A stretch of 64,000 nt of DNA, taken from Nymphaea colorata. Taxonomy: Eukaryota; Streptophyta; Magnoliopsida; Nymphaeales; Nymphaeaceae. A program made the position numbers and the translations under genes. A model generated the notes under the pieces. It worked only from the letters and a program-made list of their open reading frames with translations, did not search any database and was not told where the DNA came from. The stretch lies in assembly GCF_008831285.2 (NCBI RefSeq), contig NC_045140.1, forward strand, positions 11,902,505-11,966,504. The letters run 5' to 3'. This document shows positions 1 to 10,860 of this stretch, in pieces (within the stretch, counting starts at the first letter, position 1; each line of letters opens with the position of its first letter).

Positions 1-919
1 GAAAAAGGGTTTTGAACTTTGTAGTTGAGATGGGAGTCACCGAATGACAAAAGCTAAGAGGGGTCAACGGACAAAGGTTGACCTTGAGAAGTTGAAGCTT
101 GCAAGCTGCAAGCATCGACAGGAGTTGCCAGACTGAAGGTAAGTTGTCGTTGGACGTTAGCTAGATTGAACCATTGAAGACTTGAAGCCTGCAAGCAGCC
201 ACAGCCACAGGCTTCGTCGGACAAAAGGTAGGTTCTTCCTCTAATAACTAATATGCTGTTGTATATTATTCAAATATTTTTATTAGTTCATGTTTCATAA
301 CTTTATGTTCATCACTTCGACGGTTCATCTCTCCATTTTAACGTTTTCTTGTGTTGATTGATGGTTACTCTTTTATTCATCTAATAACTAATATGCTGCT
401 CTATATTTCATCGTGCTCCCTTATTTTGATTTTCTAATCTGTTTGCTGGTCTTAAATCCCATATGCTGCTGTATATTTCCCTGTGCTCTCTTTTATGCAA
501 TACGGGATGTAAGCTAGCTTGTTATAAATTTATAATCTGTTTGCAGGTTATGATCTGTTTGAGGTTTTAAAATTTAAATCTTATATGCAAGCTGTATAGG
601 CTTTCAGCTGCAGCTGCTGTTTAAGGCATTGAGGTTTTAAAATTTTAATCTTATATGTTTCTGGGACGTAAGCCAGCTCTCTTTTATTATGTTAGAATCA
701 TAAAGTAACAGGCTGTAACAGCTAGGAAAAATAAGGGCGCAGTAACAGGCTCTGTTTTATTCATCTATATCTTTTTTTGTAAGCTGTAACAGGATTTCAG
801 CTGCAGATTTATAGATATATATACTTTGTAATTGCAAGTCCTTTGGACGAAGTTCTTTGATTTTTTCTTAATTTGTTAACTTGTTGACTGGTTTAGGTGG
901 TGATGCAGAATTTTTAATC
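1..919 (+). other. Non-coding leader of the hAT remnant, within host intron 4
   Basis: This stretch lies upstream of the first recognisable hAT codons and holds no open frame of note. A possible splice donor (AAAGGTAGG) sits near 227, and a repetitive AT-rich stretch follows, so a 5' non-coding exon plus intron of the transposon is a reasonable reading. Short phrases recur: CTAATAACTAATATGCTG near 241 and 380, and GAGGTTTTAAAATTT near 571 and 630. I see no exon of the minus-strand host gene here. No terminal inverted repeat of the hAT element could be fixed, so its left end may lie beyond the window. Confidence 0.4.
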
Positions 920-3018
920 ATGCCTAAAGGCAAAGACATATTCTGGAAACATGCAGAATTAAATGAAGAAGGAAAATTGGTTTAAATTTCTGTGGAAAAC
1001 AATATGCAGGAGGAATCACCCGGTTTAAGTATCATTTATCAGGACTTCAATGTCATGATGTTGCCATATGTCAGAATGTGCCAGAAAATATCAAGCAAAT
1101 GACACTTAAAGCTTGTCAAGATATTAGCAAGAGGCCTACAAAAAAGGAAAAAATGCAAAGCTACCTAATAGGTTCAAGTGGAAGTGGAGCATATTGAGGT
1201 TTTTCTGGTTCAAACTCGTTGACTAAAGGAGGAGGACAACATCAAACAATTTCAAACATGTTAAAAAAAACAAGAAAAGGATCATATGATAGGCTCTTTT
1301 TTAAAGCCATGGCTATGAACAATCTACCATTCAACTTTGATCGAATGATTTTAAGAATTTTGTTGTTGCAGTTTCACACCATGGCCCAGGATACTTTCCA
1401 CCAAGCAGTGAAACAGCAAGAATAAGGCTACTAAATGTTGTAAGGAAAGAGGTTTAAGCACATATTGAAGAAACAAAAGCTATATGAGCACAACATGGGT
1501 GTACTATTATGTCAGATATTTGGAAGGATACAATTAAAAGCAGATCATACATAAATTTGTTGGTAAGTCCAACAAATACGATATTTTGGAAAGCAAACTA
1601 TGTAAAAAAGGGTCCTAAAAATGCAGAACTTATAACTGAATTTTTATCTTCAACTATTGAATAAACAGGGCCAAAAAATGTTATACAGATTGTGACAGAC
1701 AATGGAAGCAATTACAAAAAGGCAAAGCTTATCCTTGAAGAAAGGTATTCAAATATTTTTACTATATCATATGCTGCTCATTGCATTGATTTAATGCTTG
1801 AAGATATTGATACTTTGGACAATGTGGCATCGATCATGACAAAAGCTAGACAAATTGTCAAATTCATACACAATAAGTAGAAAACTTTAGATATCATGAG
1901 AATTAATACAAAGGGAAAAGAGTTGAAAAATCCGGGTGCAACAAGGTTTTCATTTGTTCACATTCTATTTTAAAAAAAGAAAATTTGAGGTTCATGGTTG
2001 CCGCCAATGATTGGAGACATGTAAAAGAAGTGGAAAAAGATGATGCAAGAAAGATTACATATCTTATTCAAAATGAAGATTTTTGGAATATGGGAAAAGA
2101 AATAATCATGTTTGTTGAACCATTGGTGAAAGTATTGAAAATAGTAGATGGAAAAGGAGCCACTATAGGATATTTGTATGAGGCACTTTATAGAGCTAAA
2201 GAAGTTCTAAAGACTGCAAGTAAGGACAACAAGGAAAAATATATGCCATATTGGAAAATAATTGATAGGAGATGGAACCGTAACTTGCACAATCCAATAC
2301 ATGCTGCAATTGCTTTTTTAAATCCTCATTTATTTTGGAATAAAATGATAAAAACAGATGAAGAAGTTCGTGAGAGTTTGGAAATAGTGACAAAAAAACT
2401 TGTTCCTCTTCTGAAATAGCTAATGAATTGGTCAAATATCAGAACAAAGATCCTTCATTGTTTCGCAAGGGTTAGCCATGACTGTTATTGATACTACACA
2501 TCCACGTAAATGTCTCATTTTATTAGCTTTTCTTTTCAAGTTTTCAACACTGATGATTGGTTATGCACTTAAAATTTTAAATTTTGTTTTGTTCTTTTAA
2601 TTATATTAGGGATTTGGTTGGAGATGTTTGGTTCTTCTATTCCTATGCTTCAAGGTATAGCAATCAAAATTTTAAGTCAACCATGCAGAGGATCAGCTTT
2701 TGCAAAAAAGTGGAGTGCATTTGATGCTGCTAACATGAAGAAAAGAAACAATCTTGCACCATCAAGATTAGCAAATTTGGTCTTCATTAGAATGAATATG
2801 CATTTGCAAAGCATGGCTCTAGAATTGAAGAAGACCATTGCAAATCCTATCTACATTGAACATGTGAACCCATTTTCTGAAGAAGAGAAGTTAAATACTG
2901 AGACGACCAACTTTTCTTCAGATCAGAAGAGGAAAATTTGAATGAAAATGGAAGACAAAGAACTTCAAGGCATACAAGAAATGAAGAAGATGACTCCACT
3001 TCTTGGGATGAAGACTAG
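920..3018 (+). pseudogene. hAT-superfamily transposase, decayed
   Basis: Remains of a plant hAT transposase. A BED-type zinc-finger region starts at the ATG at 920 and continues, after a frame change near 985, with GGITRFKYHLSG-like sequence at about 1009-1045. The DUF659-like central part includes TDNGSNYKKA and AAHCIDLMLEDI at 1692-1880. The catalytic-domain continuation follows at 1985-2419. The C-terminal dimerisation region has WLEMFGSSIP and LSQPCRGSAFAKKWSAFDAA at 2618-2941. The likely original stop is TAG at 3016-3018, in the frame ending STSWDED. At least four frame changes or stops break it, including TAG at 1878, TAG at 2417 and a change near 2940, and 2430-2610 looks like an intron or insertion. 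It cannot make an intact protein. It lies in intron 4 of the minus-strand transporter gene, in the opposite orientation. Confidence 0.88.
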
Positions 3019-3305
3019 GACAAGTTTTTTTTCATTTTCTAAGTGAAGCATGACTTCAATTTTGTTGTAAAGTCATGAGGGCTATAAACTTTTGTTAGTT
3101 ATGTATTTGCCAGACTATTAGTTTTCATTTTCTAATTTTAATTTGTTGCTTATCTAGTCATTTTTCAATGTTTTTTTTCAATTTCTCATTTATTTTATTT
3201 TCATATAATTTTCAGGATTTGTTATAAAATTTGCCGAAATTTTCTCAAGATTTTCCAGAGATATATAACTTTGTGGTATTATGCTCAAAAAATTCATCGC
3301 CGTAT

Positions 3306-3309
<4 letters not shown>
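3019..3309 (+). repeat. 3' tail of the hAT element, MITE-related
   Basis: AT-rich 3' flank of the transposase remnant. The part at about 3222-3307 (TTGCCGAAATTTTCTC, GATATATAACTTTG, GCCGTATAA) resembles the right half of the 358 bp hAT MITE at 40846-41203. The two therefore probably belong to related hAT families. No terminal repeat is preserved, because the sequence runs into an AT microsatellite. Confidence 0.5.

Positions 3310-3336
<27 letters not shown>
3310..3336. repeat. (AT)n microsatellite
   Basis: About 13.5 uninterrupted AT dinucleotides directly after the hAT tail. Confidence 0.95.
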
Positions 3337-3337
<1 letters not shown>

Positions 3338-3965
3338 GTGCTGACACCAGGCAATAAGGCCCATGAAAGGCCTAGTTGGTGCATGGTGTAGCTGATCCAG
3401 CCATGACCCAAACAATTGGTTTACAAATTAAAATGTACACTAAAAAAAATGCATTACTAGATTCGATAATCAAAAGTAGTTGAAAGAAAACCTATATGTT
3501 TAAGACAACTCAAGATTACATATTATCTAATTTCAACATTGAAAAAGCAAAAAGAGAAGAAACAGCCTAGCAGCCCCCACCTAGTGTCAATTTAGACTAG
3601 TAGGCAGTTGGGGATCATAGGAAGAGCACGTGATGCCAAGTCAGGTCCCTTGACTAAAAAGACCATATCATAATATTATTGTAAGTTCATTGAAGAAATA
3701 TATCATAAATATACACTTTTACTTTTGAGTCTTTTATAATTAGAACACTTGCTTGATTCTATATTTCTGATTTGCACTTTGTAGCAAAAAAATATAAAAC
3801 CGATCCTTATAACTTCTCTATCATTCTTATATTTTTAATTTCAAAAGTTCCCTGTTTTTCATGAAATTGTTCTAAAAGTGCACATTTTGGGGAAACAATT
3901 CTGATATCAAGAATAGTATTGTGTAGGCTTTAATAAAATTTTGAAAGGAAGTAAACCAAACATAC
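3337..3965. other. Intron 4 of the transporter gene, remaining part
   Basis: AT-rich sequence between the microsatellite and the donor site of exon 4 on the minus strand. Nothing recognisable is present. I looked for the next EamA exon (expected to follow the DIGG codons) on the minus strand here and did not find it. Confidence 0.5.
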
Positions 3966-4081
3966 CACCAATATCTACAATGGCCAACTTTTCCTGCAAG
4001 ATAACTCTAGCAAAAATGGATGCTGCAATTGGAGTTGTGAAGTTGAGCAATATAGCGTATGCAGGTTGTAACCTCTGGATG
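3966..4081 (-). CDS. Transporter exon 4 (EamA signature helix)
   Basis: Acceptor TCTTTGCAG precedes CATCCAGAGG; donor GTATGTTTGG follows GATATTGGTG. Joined to exon 3 the reading is AYSIQRLQPAYAILLNFTTP and then IAASIFARVILQEKLAIVDIGG, the conserved EamA segment. The exon is too short to show as a free-standing open frame. Confidence 0.85.
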
Positions 4082-4776
4082 CTGCAAAGAGAAGCAGTAG
4101 AAAAATGAATTCGTCAATATACTCAGATTTCACTAAGCTTCTAACAGAAGTTTCCGAGAGACACTTGAAGAAAAATACTAATTAACCAGCAAAAAAATTT
4201 TGCAGAAATATGATCACTCCACTAGAACACCTTCCTAGTCAAGCAAAAGCAGTGCTAGATTTATGAAATCAAGCTTCATAACATGTGGTCTTTGCAGTAT
4301 GACGGCCTCTTTTCAACAATTCTGGAATAAAAGGATAGGCTTTTATGATAAATGGAAAAAAGTTTCGAGATAAAGTATTATCTGAGTTGTATGTTCTAAG
4401 CTTATACCCAGTGACTAGTTAGTTGGACTAGTCAACTAATCAGCCTAGTCCTCATCCCTCACTTATAAATATATATGCATGCTTCGGATATACATACATA
4501 TACATGTATGTATGTATATATGTATGTACATATGTATATAGGAAAATTGAATGATGATTCTAGTTTTTTAAAGTCATTCAACCATCTAATCAGAACCGCT
4601 TAATCCAACATGATGGATGGTTAAGAGAAAAATAAAGAGAAAAAGGTGATGCATATTTTCATCATGTAGTATTAGTTCACAACTTTGTCTTCTTGTTTTT
4701 CTCTCAACCCTCCATTTACTTTAGACGGATGACCCTGGTTAGATGGCTGGGTGACTCTAGATTGTGAGAGTCATCA

Positions 4777-4829
<53 letters not shown>

Positions 4830-5433
4830 TGCCACCTGGGAACGAAAAGATAACATGAGATTTAGATATCCTCATTTGTACCTCAAGAGGTAAGTAAAAA
4901 TTTCGAGGAATTGCTATGCTCGTAAAAAAATTTGAGGATGAAATCTCTTGTAGGGGGGGAGAATTGCTATGCCCGTAAGTTTTCAAAAGAGCTATTTGGC
5001 AATTTTTAAAACTAAAGTGTGTTTTTGCAAATTTTTCTTTTAAGATGGGTCAATTTTGAAAATTTGGTGAGAAGTGAGGGTTTATCGAGCCCTACCGCTT
5101 TTTGTAAGGAAGAACTGAGATATTTTGAGAGAGCGAGAGGGGGAGACAGGGAGAGAACAGGAGACAAAGAGCGGGAGAGGTGAAGAGAGAAAGAGGGAAA
5201 ATGAGAGAAGAGACAAGGGAGCAGACAAGGAATTGAGAAATAGAGGAAGAGAGGAGAGTAGAGAAGGTAAGGTTATCCGAATTCAGTTTCTTCAATTATT
5301 TTTTTAAAATTCTTGATAGATTAGAAGTTTGAATCTCTACTTGGTTAATTTGTGATAGAGAATCACGTTTTTATCAACTTTAGTATGGGATTCATCATGG
5401 ATGTGATATTTCTTGTCTATAGGGAGCTGAATG

Positions 5434-5479
<46 letters not shown>

Positions 5480-8400
5480 TGTTTATTTGTCTCCATATAA
5501 ATATATGTATTTATTTATAGTCTATCGACTTGGACCGGTTCAGGCTAACTACTAATTGATTGAACAACCTGCATCTGAGATCCAATTTTGACAAATTAGG
5601 TTCCAACCTATCTCATCAATTCTTCATCGGCAGCACCTAGTGATAACATCAATCTCTAACTCCATCTAAGATTGCAGTCTGCAGATATAAAATGAGATCT
5701 ACACCTGTGTTGATGAATCATGTTAATTGCAGTTGACATGGATGAGGGGCTGCAGATATGTGGAAGGAGAAACATATTGTGGTTATGCATCAGGAATTAT
5801 ACGGTGGTATTTTTGGGAATATAGCTAAATGTTTTACATAAATATAGTCAGAGATCTCCCTCCTGATATTCCCTGTAACAATGGGACAATTTCAAGAATT
5901 CTGAATTTTTTACATTTCCATGGAAAAAAAAGGTCATATGCTTTTTAAGAAAGGAAAGTAAGTGAGAAATAGATTAAAAGTTCTTCAGAAACATGTCATG
6001 GATAAAAAAAAATTGGAAACCTTTTGTTGTGATAAAAGTACTTTTTATCCTTTTAAGTTTAGTCTGTGGTCACCAATATTAACAAAACTTTGAAAAGATC
6101 ATGAGATGCCAATTTTTCAGAGCACAGCTAACTGGCTAAGTTAACAACTACAACTATTATTAATAAAATGTCACAAGGAGAAGATAGCAATCCATCTAAG
6201 ATTGAAGTGTTTTAGTTATCTTTTTTATTGAAGTATTTTAGCTATCTTTTTCCAAGAATTTCAATATATCAAACAGACAATTAACTATACATAAGCACAT
6301 TCCAAGATCCACTAATAGTCAGACATGCAAGAACATCTCCAATTTAGTATCTGTAACTTTTAACTATGAACTGATGCATATTACATAATTATTTCATATT
6401 TAATGACATAATGACATTCAGCTACTTATAGAACAAAGAAGAATAAAAGATATTACATACTTCATAATGCAATAAACACTACACTATCTTATAAATTCCC
6501 CTCCTTCTGGAGAGATTTAGATACAAACAGTGATCATCATGATTGAAACGACAAATAGTTTCATCAAGCAATAACAATTCAAACAAACACGCAACAAAGA
6601 CAACAAAGAAATTTACTAGAATTGCAGATTTGGAGACGACATATGCATAAAACACAAACCTATAAGCAAAACACAACAAGGATAGGAATCCGGCTAGCGC
6701 TCTTGCAATCAGAATATTCCTTACATGGGGTGGTCCAAGTAATGGTTGTCCACTTCTTCTCAGCCATGTGAATGACATGAATAAAACAACAATGCATCTT
6801 ACAAGAATCTTTTCGAATAAGGGAATTGATTCAACTGCCAATCACAATTAAAATCAAATTAAAATCTTATTTCATAGACAAAGAAGAGAGAAAAAAGAGG
6901 GGATTATTTATTTCAAAATTCAAACCAAGCAAGAGAAAAATAAGCAATTACCACCATAAGCCAAATAAATGCAGTATACATCTTCCATGTTAAACCAAAA
7001 GAATGACCAAGAAGCACTTTTTTTATTACTGAGGTGCACTGCAGCTACTTTTTGAACAAACAGATCCTTGACACATTATGCAGTGAAGATCGGAAAAGCT
7101 ATGTAATAATGCTCATCCTTGTCCAATGTATTGGTATGCAAGGTGCATCTCTCAATAGACTATGACCCTTGAAAGGCACATCCACATCAAATAAAGCAAA
7201 AGCAAATTGCACACTTTTCCTTTTGACATAACCAGGGTTGCAATGAAATAAAATGTGAAATTTTTACATGAACAATGGGACAAAGAAAACTAAAGAACCA
7301 AGGTCCGAAAACTCAGAAAAGATTTACCACAAAGGAACTGCCTGGGACACCTAGGCTCCATAAGCACACATAACATGCCTATCACTGCCCAGATGACTAG
7401 GTGGCTGCAGTCAGGTTTTTTTTCCTTGTCCAATTTCTTTAATTCTTTAGAATATTAAAAAATAATGTTCTTTAAATTGCTTTTATTCTCTGAAATTTTG
7501 AGTTCTTTTTAGCTTTTTTTTTTGTATTAATACTATAAAATTAAAATGTTTGTTCCCTTATAACCTTTCCTGGTCCCTTCTACAGGTTGACTAGCACTTT
7601 CTTGGTTTAGAAGAGCTAACTGTTAGACTAGTCCAGCCATGAACCCTACATTTCTTTCTTGCAAATAATGCACTTTAGATAAATTGTTTTCTATGTTTCT
7701 TGACAGCTTTTTGCCCTTGTGCCTTTTGAAGAGTCTAAACCATATTCTTTAATAAAAGTATTGATGATTGTGATATTGATCCTGAAAACAAAAATAACTG
7801 ATAATATTCTATGCACACTATACGACAAAATTTCCCTTTACCTGAAAAAATCTCTAGTAAAAGCTCCATGATGCAATAACCAACAGAAGAGACTGCCATA
7901 CACAGGAAACCAGAGTACTTGGATCCACTCCATATCCACAGCATAAACTGATAGAGAGAAGATAAATCTGACTCTACTTGTTTGTTCACCAGCTCCTGCA
8001 GATACGTAAAACTTCACCTGGTCATATTAACAAGCAAAATCATCACAAAAGTACACATGCAACAAACATCAAGTACCATATCATGAGTACCTAAATGGAG
8101 GGTTTACTAGTTATCAGTTTTCAAGCGCACATGTTGATTTATACAAATCTCTGGTAAAAGTCACCAGGAATTGTGTCTACAACATGGACCTAGTTGCCTA
8201 GTTTCTCCATGACTAACCACAAATGTATTGCAATACAACTGCATAAGGCATGCAAAAGCATTCATAGAGCAGGATCAAAATCGATCAGAGAAAAGTGATC
8301 CCAAACAAACCTCAGTAAGTGGATTTCCAAAATTTCATGCACATATTATAAAGTCCATAACAAAAAAAATTGAGCCAAAAAGATAGCTGAGAGATTCATA

Positions 8401-10575
8401 GAATTGAAATATCATTATAAAAGCAGAGTTATAAGAGAAAGAGGTGTGCCATGATAACTAAGAGACACAAGTTTCAAAGGCTATAAGAACATGGAAATAT
8501 GGATAATTTCTAGTCACTGCTGCAAGTATGCATAAACCACAGTTGTGAACAAGGTCTGACATTGATTCTGCAGAGCAAATACAATTTTGTTCAAGCGATA
8601 TGCAATAACAGCACTTTCTTGGAAATTACGAGGTATTCTATAATGCAAGAGAGCTTCTAGGCAGAGATCTTACATTCTAGTCGATCAAAAAAGTGCATCA
8701 CTTAAAATCATGTCCAATTGCAGTCACAAAAGCTTTGAATCTAATCAAATTTGCATCCAACTCAGCTTTATAGATTAAGATTCTGTTTTACAAACTATGC
8801 ACCTTAAACTGTGGCATAAGTATTTTTAGAAAAAACATATTGAAAAGAACATCAGCCACAACATGGCTGGACTATATGGAGAACCTATATTACATGAATT
8901 TGCCATTGCCTGTAACTTTGTGAATATGTATAGCTGAGGCATCACTTAGTTAAGCCACCTGTCAACCACATTCATGATAGGCTTAATAATGCCTTTTTTT
9001 TTCAGTTGGGAATATATAACAGCCATTTTTTGGCATTCATTTTCATCAGACTCAATTTAAGTCACCAATTTTTTGTTGCAAATATATGACAGCCATTTCT
9101 TGGAGCTCATTTTCATCAGATTCAATTTAACCAATACTAGGTCAATGGTTGAATTTGGATCTGGTCAAAGAAGTATCATATTCAACTTCAAATTCAAAAT
9201 TCATCCAGTTACATAGAAATCATTTTTCAGATATGGGACCCATTTACATCCACAAAAAAAGTCTGGACTTAAAAGAGGCATAGGTTGATTACCTATTTCC
9301 AGCATTGACAAACTTCTAAAACATTATGGTATATATTTATATGTGTATGTGTGTGTCCGTGTCTGAGTCAGATGTCTGTGTGTGTGTTATATATGAGGCA
9401 GGCAATAATGTATCCCAATTTATCTTGCCTCCTCGATCTCAAGCACTTTGAATGTTGTATTTTGTAAATTCAACCACATGGACGAATGCAAAATTTTAAA
9501 ATTTATAGGACTTCAAAGAAATCATGCAAATTGGATGTAAAAATTAGATTCTATAAGGTTTTAAAAAGTAAAGGTCTTAAGTTTCCTCAGTGTATAAAAT
9601 CCAATCAGCTTGAAACAGTGAGAGGTATGCATAAGAGGCACATCTGGGAGGCATAATCTGAAGACACATTCGGGGAGGCATAATCTGAGGACCTTCAGAT
9701 TATGCCTTCCAAATGTACCTCTTATGCAGACCTCCCATTGCTTCAAGCTGGTTCGATTATATGCACTGAGAAAACTTAAGGGTCTATGTGTGTGTATGTG
9801 CGCGTATGTGTGATGACTGATGTGGCTAAATAACTGACCTAGTAGCAAAACAGGATGGTTTCTGATTGATGATTCATCACCGGAACACAGCGCATTATTT
9901 TATAGTGATAATATAATGTGTATAGGCAGTTCACTCCCGTACCCTCGTCATAACAAAGCATTACTCATGAGAGAAACCTAGTTCACATCCAAAGTGAGCT
10001 CCCATCGTAACCACCCCCAGCACCAGGCAACAGAAATTTCGAAGAAATTTCAGAATTATTGCATGATTTTTTTCAAAAACACCAGCCAAAACCATAGAAA
10101 CAACTGAAGAAAACCAACATAACCAAGAACATGCGGCTGTCAGGAAACTTAAGTCGTCCAATATCTCAATTTAGCGTAGCAATTGAATGAACCAAGTTGA
10201 AATTATGCAAAACTGAAAAGCGAGGACAACAAACAAAACAAAAAGTTCAAACAAAAGACCTGCTGAAAACAAACAAGCACACGAAATCAATGAGAGATGG
10301 ATAATTCGCACCTTGGACCTGGATCTGGGGTACGAAACAGAAAAAATGTTCATCTTTGGGGGATTCTGGACGGCATGGATTGCGGAGTCCAGCAGCGGCG
10401 TGATCTCGCTCATGACGACCACCGCCGCGTCGCCACAACTCAAGAACACTTCGCCGTTGTCCCTAGCCTCCTCCTTATCCTCCCCCTGCTCCTCCTCCAC
10501 CTCTCCCACCTCCCTGATATCCGCTTCCAGGTCCCCGATTTCCACCATCTCCGTGCACGTCCGGGGAGACGCCAT
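3966..10575 (-). CDS. EamA/DMT-family membrane transporter (SLC35G-like), 5' four exons
   Basis: The only convincing host gene, read right to left. Four exons join in phase: 10575-10312 (88 codons, phase 0), 7995-7842 (phase 1), 6834-6660 (phase 2) and 4081-3966. All visible introns are GT-AG. The N-terminus is acidic and soluble (starts MASPRTCTEM, then SEITPLLDSA and NIFSVSYPRSRSK). Membrane segments follow: YSGFLCMAVSSVGYCIMELL (exon 2), LVRCIVVLFMSFTWL and a second helix before LLCFAY (exon 3), and YAILLNFTTPIAASIFARV (exon 4). The pattern SGQPLLGPPHVRN then LNFTTPIAAS matches plant EamA (10-TM drug/metabolite transporter) proteins related to animal SLC35G. The substrate is unknown. The visible part is roughly half a typical ~400-residue family member; later exons must lie left of the window or be lost. 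Introns 1-4 carry transposon debris, but no frame lesion is seen in the exons. Confidence 0.85.
4779..4826. repeat. (CT)10(AT)14 compound microsatellite
   Basis: Ten CT followed by fourteen AT dinucleotides in intron 3 of the transporter gene, immediately before gypsy-derived sequence. Confidence 0.95.
4860..5300 (+). mobile_element. Gypsy 3' end: pol tail, polypurine tract, truncated LTR
   Basis: The text CCTCATTTGTACCTCAAGAGG, then AAATTTCGAGG, then GATGAAAT is the usual last stretch before the polypurine tract of plant chromovirus-type gypsy elements. The tract AGGGGGGGAG is at 4952-4961, and the LTR begins near 4965 (TGCTATGCCCGTAAG). The LTR fades into a purine-rich (GA) stretch around 5120-5270, and no LTR end or target duplication is visible. 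An extra copy of the LTR start (GAATTGCTATGCTCGTAA) lies upstream at 4908-4925. It sits in intron 3, opposite in direction to the host gene. Confidence 0.65.
5436..5476. repeat. (TA)n microsatellite
   Basis: About 20 uninterrupted TA dinucleotides in intron 3. Confidence 0.95.
6660..6834 (-). CDS. Transporter exon 3 (helices 2 and 3)
   Basis: Acceptor GATTGGCAG precedes TTGAATC; donor GTTTGTG follows CTTATAG. The product reads VESIPLFEKILVRC, FMSFTWLRRSGQPLLGPPHV, then LIARALAGFLSLLCFAY. This is the most diagnostic part of the match to EamA-type transporters. The open frame runs on into the intron without homology. Confidence 0.88.
7842..7995 (-). CDS. Transporter exon 2 (first membrane helix)
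   Basis: Acceptor TATCTGCAG precedes GAGCTGGTG; donor GTAAAGG follows TTTTTTCAG. The 154 bases encode ELVNKQVESDL, then FMLWIWSGSKYSGFLC and AVSSVGYCIMELLLEIFS, the first transmembrane region. The exon leaves one base over, which pairs with exon 3 to give Val. Confidence 0.85.
9012..9130. repeat. 70 bp imperfect tandem duplication
   Basis: Two adjacent copies sharing ACAGCCATTT, TTGG, then CATTTTCATCAGA and CAATTTAA, offset by 70 bases, in intron 1 of the transporter gene. Confidence 0.75.
9572..9785. repeat. Hairpin (foldback) element in intron 1
   Basis: The left arm (9572-9664) and right arm (9688-9785) are imperfect inverted copies. CTTAAGTTTCCTCAGTG on the left pairs with the complement of CACTGAGAAAACTTAAG on the right, and CATAATCTGAAG pairs with CTTCAGATTATG near the centre. 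A short direct repeat (GGAGGCATAATCTGA) lies in the loop. It resembles a small foldback MITE. I could not fix a target duplication. Confidence 0.75.
10312..10575 (-). CDS. Transporter exon 1 (N-terminal cytosolic region)
   Basis: Begins ATGGCGTCTCC in the context TTAAATGG and ends TCCAAG, followed by donor GTGCGA. It gives 88 codons: a Glu-rich stretch (about residues 13-45), then SEITPLLDS and NIFSVSYPRSRSK, which are conserved near the N-terminus of plant EamA proteins of this type. Longer open frames overlap on both strands because of the GC-rich composition; they lack any family match and are treated as shadows. Confidence 0.82.
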
Positions 10576-10860
10576 TTAATCCGACCAGCTGGATCCGACC
10601 GGCGGCGCTTCCCGCCCGGCTCAGCTCTCCGCCACCGGCTGCCGGCGTTTGGCTTCAATCCTAAGCCAAGAGGAACAGCGGCGGAATCGTCGTTCTTAAC
10701 TGTCCCTCCCGCAAGGTTGGCGGAAGCGAAGAAGACCAAAGTGCGGGGTCGAAGGGAACGATTCCCTCTCTCCTTTGACGTCCCTGCCTTTAATTTAGGC
10801 ATGCAATTGAGTCGGGTCCTCAACCCGGTTTGAACATGACCCATCCACCGACACCATCAG
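10576..10860 (-). promoter_or_regulatory. 5' leader and probable promoter of the transporter gene
   Basis: GC-rich, CpG-rich sequence directly upstream of the ATG, unlike the AT-rich surroundings, as expected for a plant housekeeping-type 5' region. No clear TATA box lies at a suitable distance. The boundary to intergenic DNA is set where GC content falls, near 10860. Confidence 0.45.

Noticed and set aside
10297-10844. Long overlapping open frames on both strands over the transporter exon 1 and promoter (up to 178 codons).
   Set aside because: GC-rich DNA gives open frames by chance. Only the minus-strand frame from 10575 joins in phase to exons with EamA motifs.
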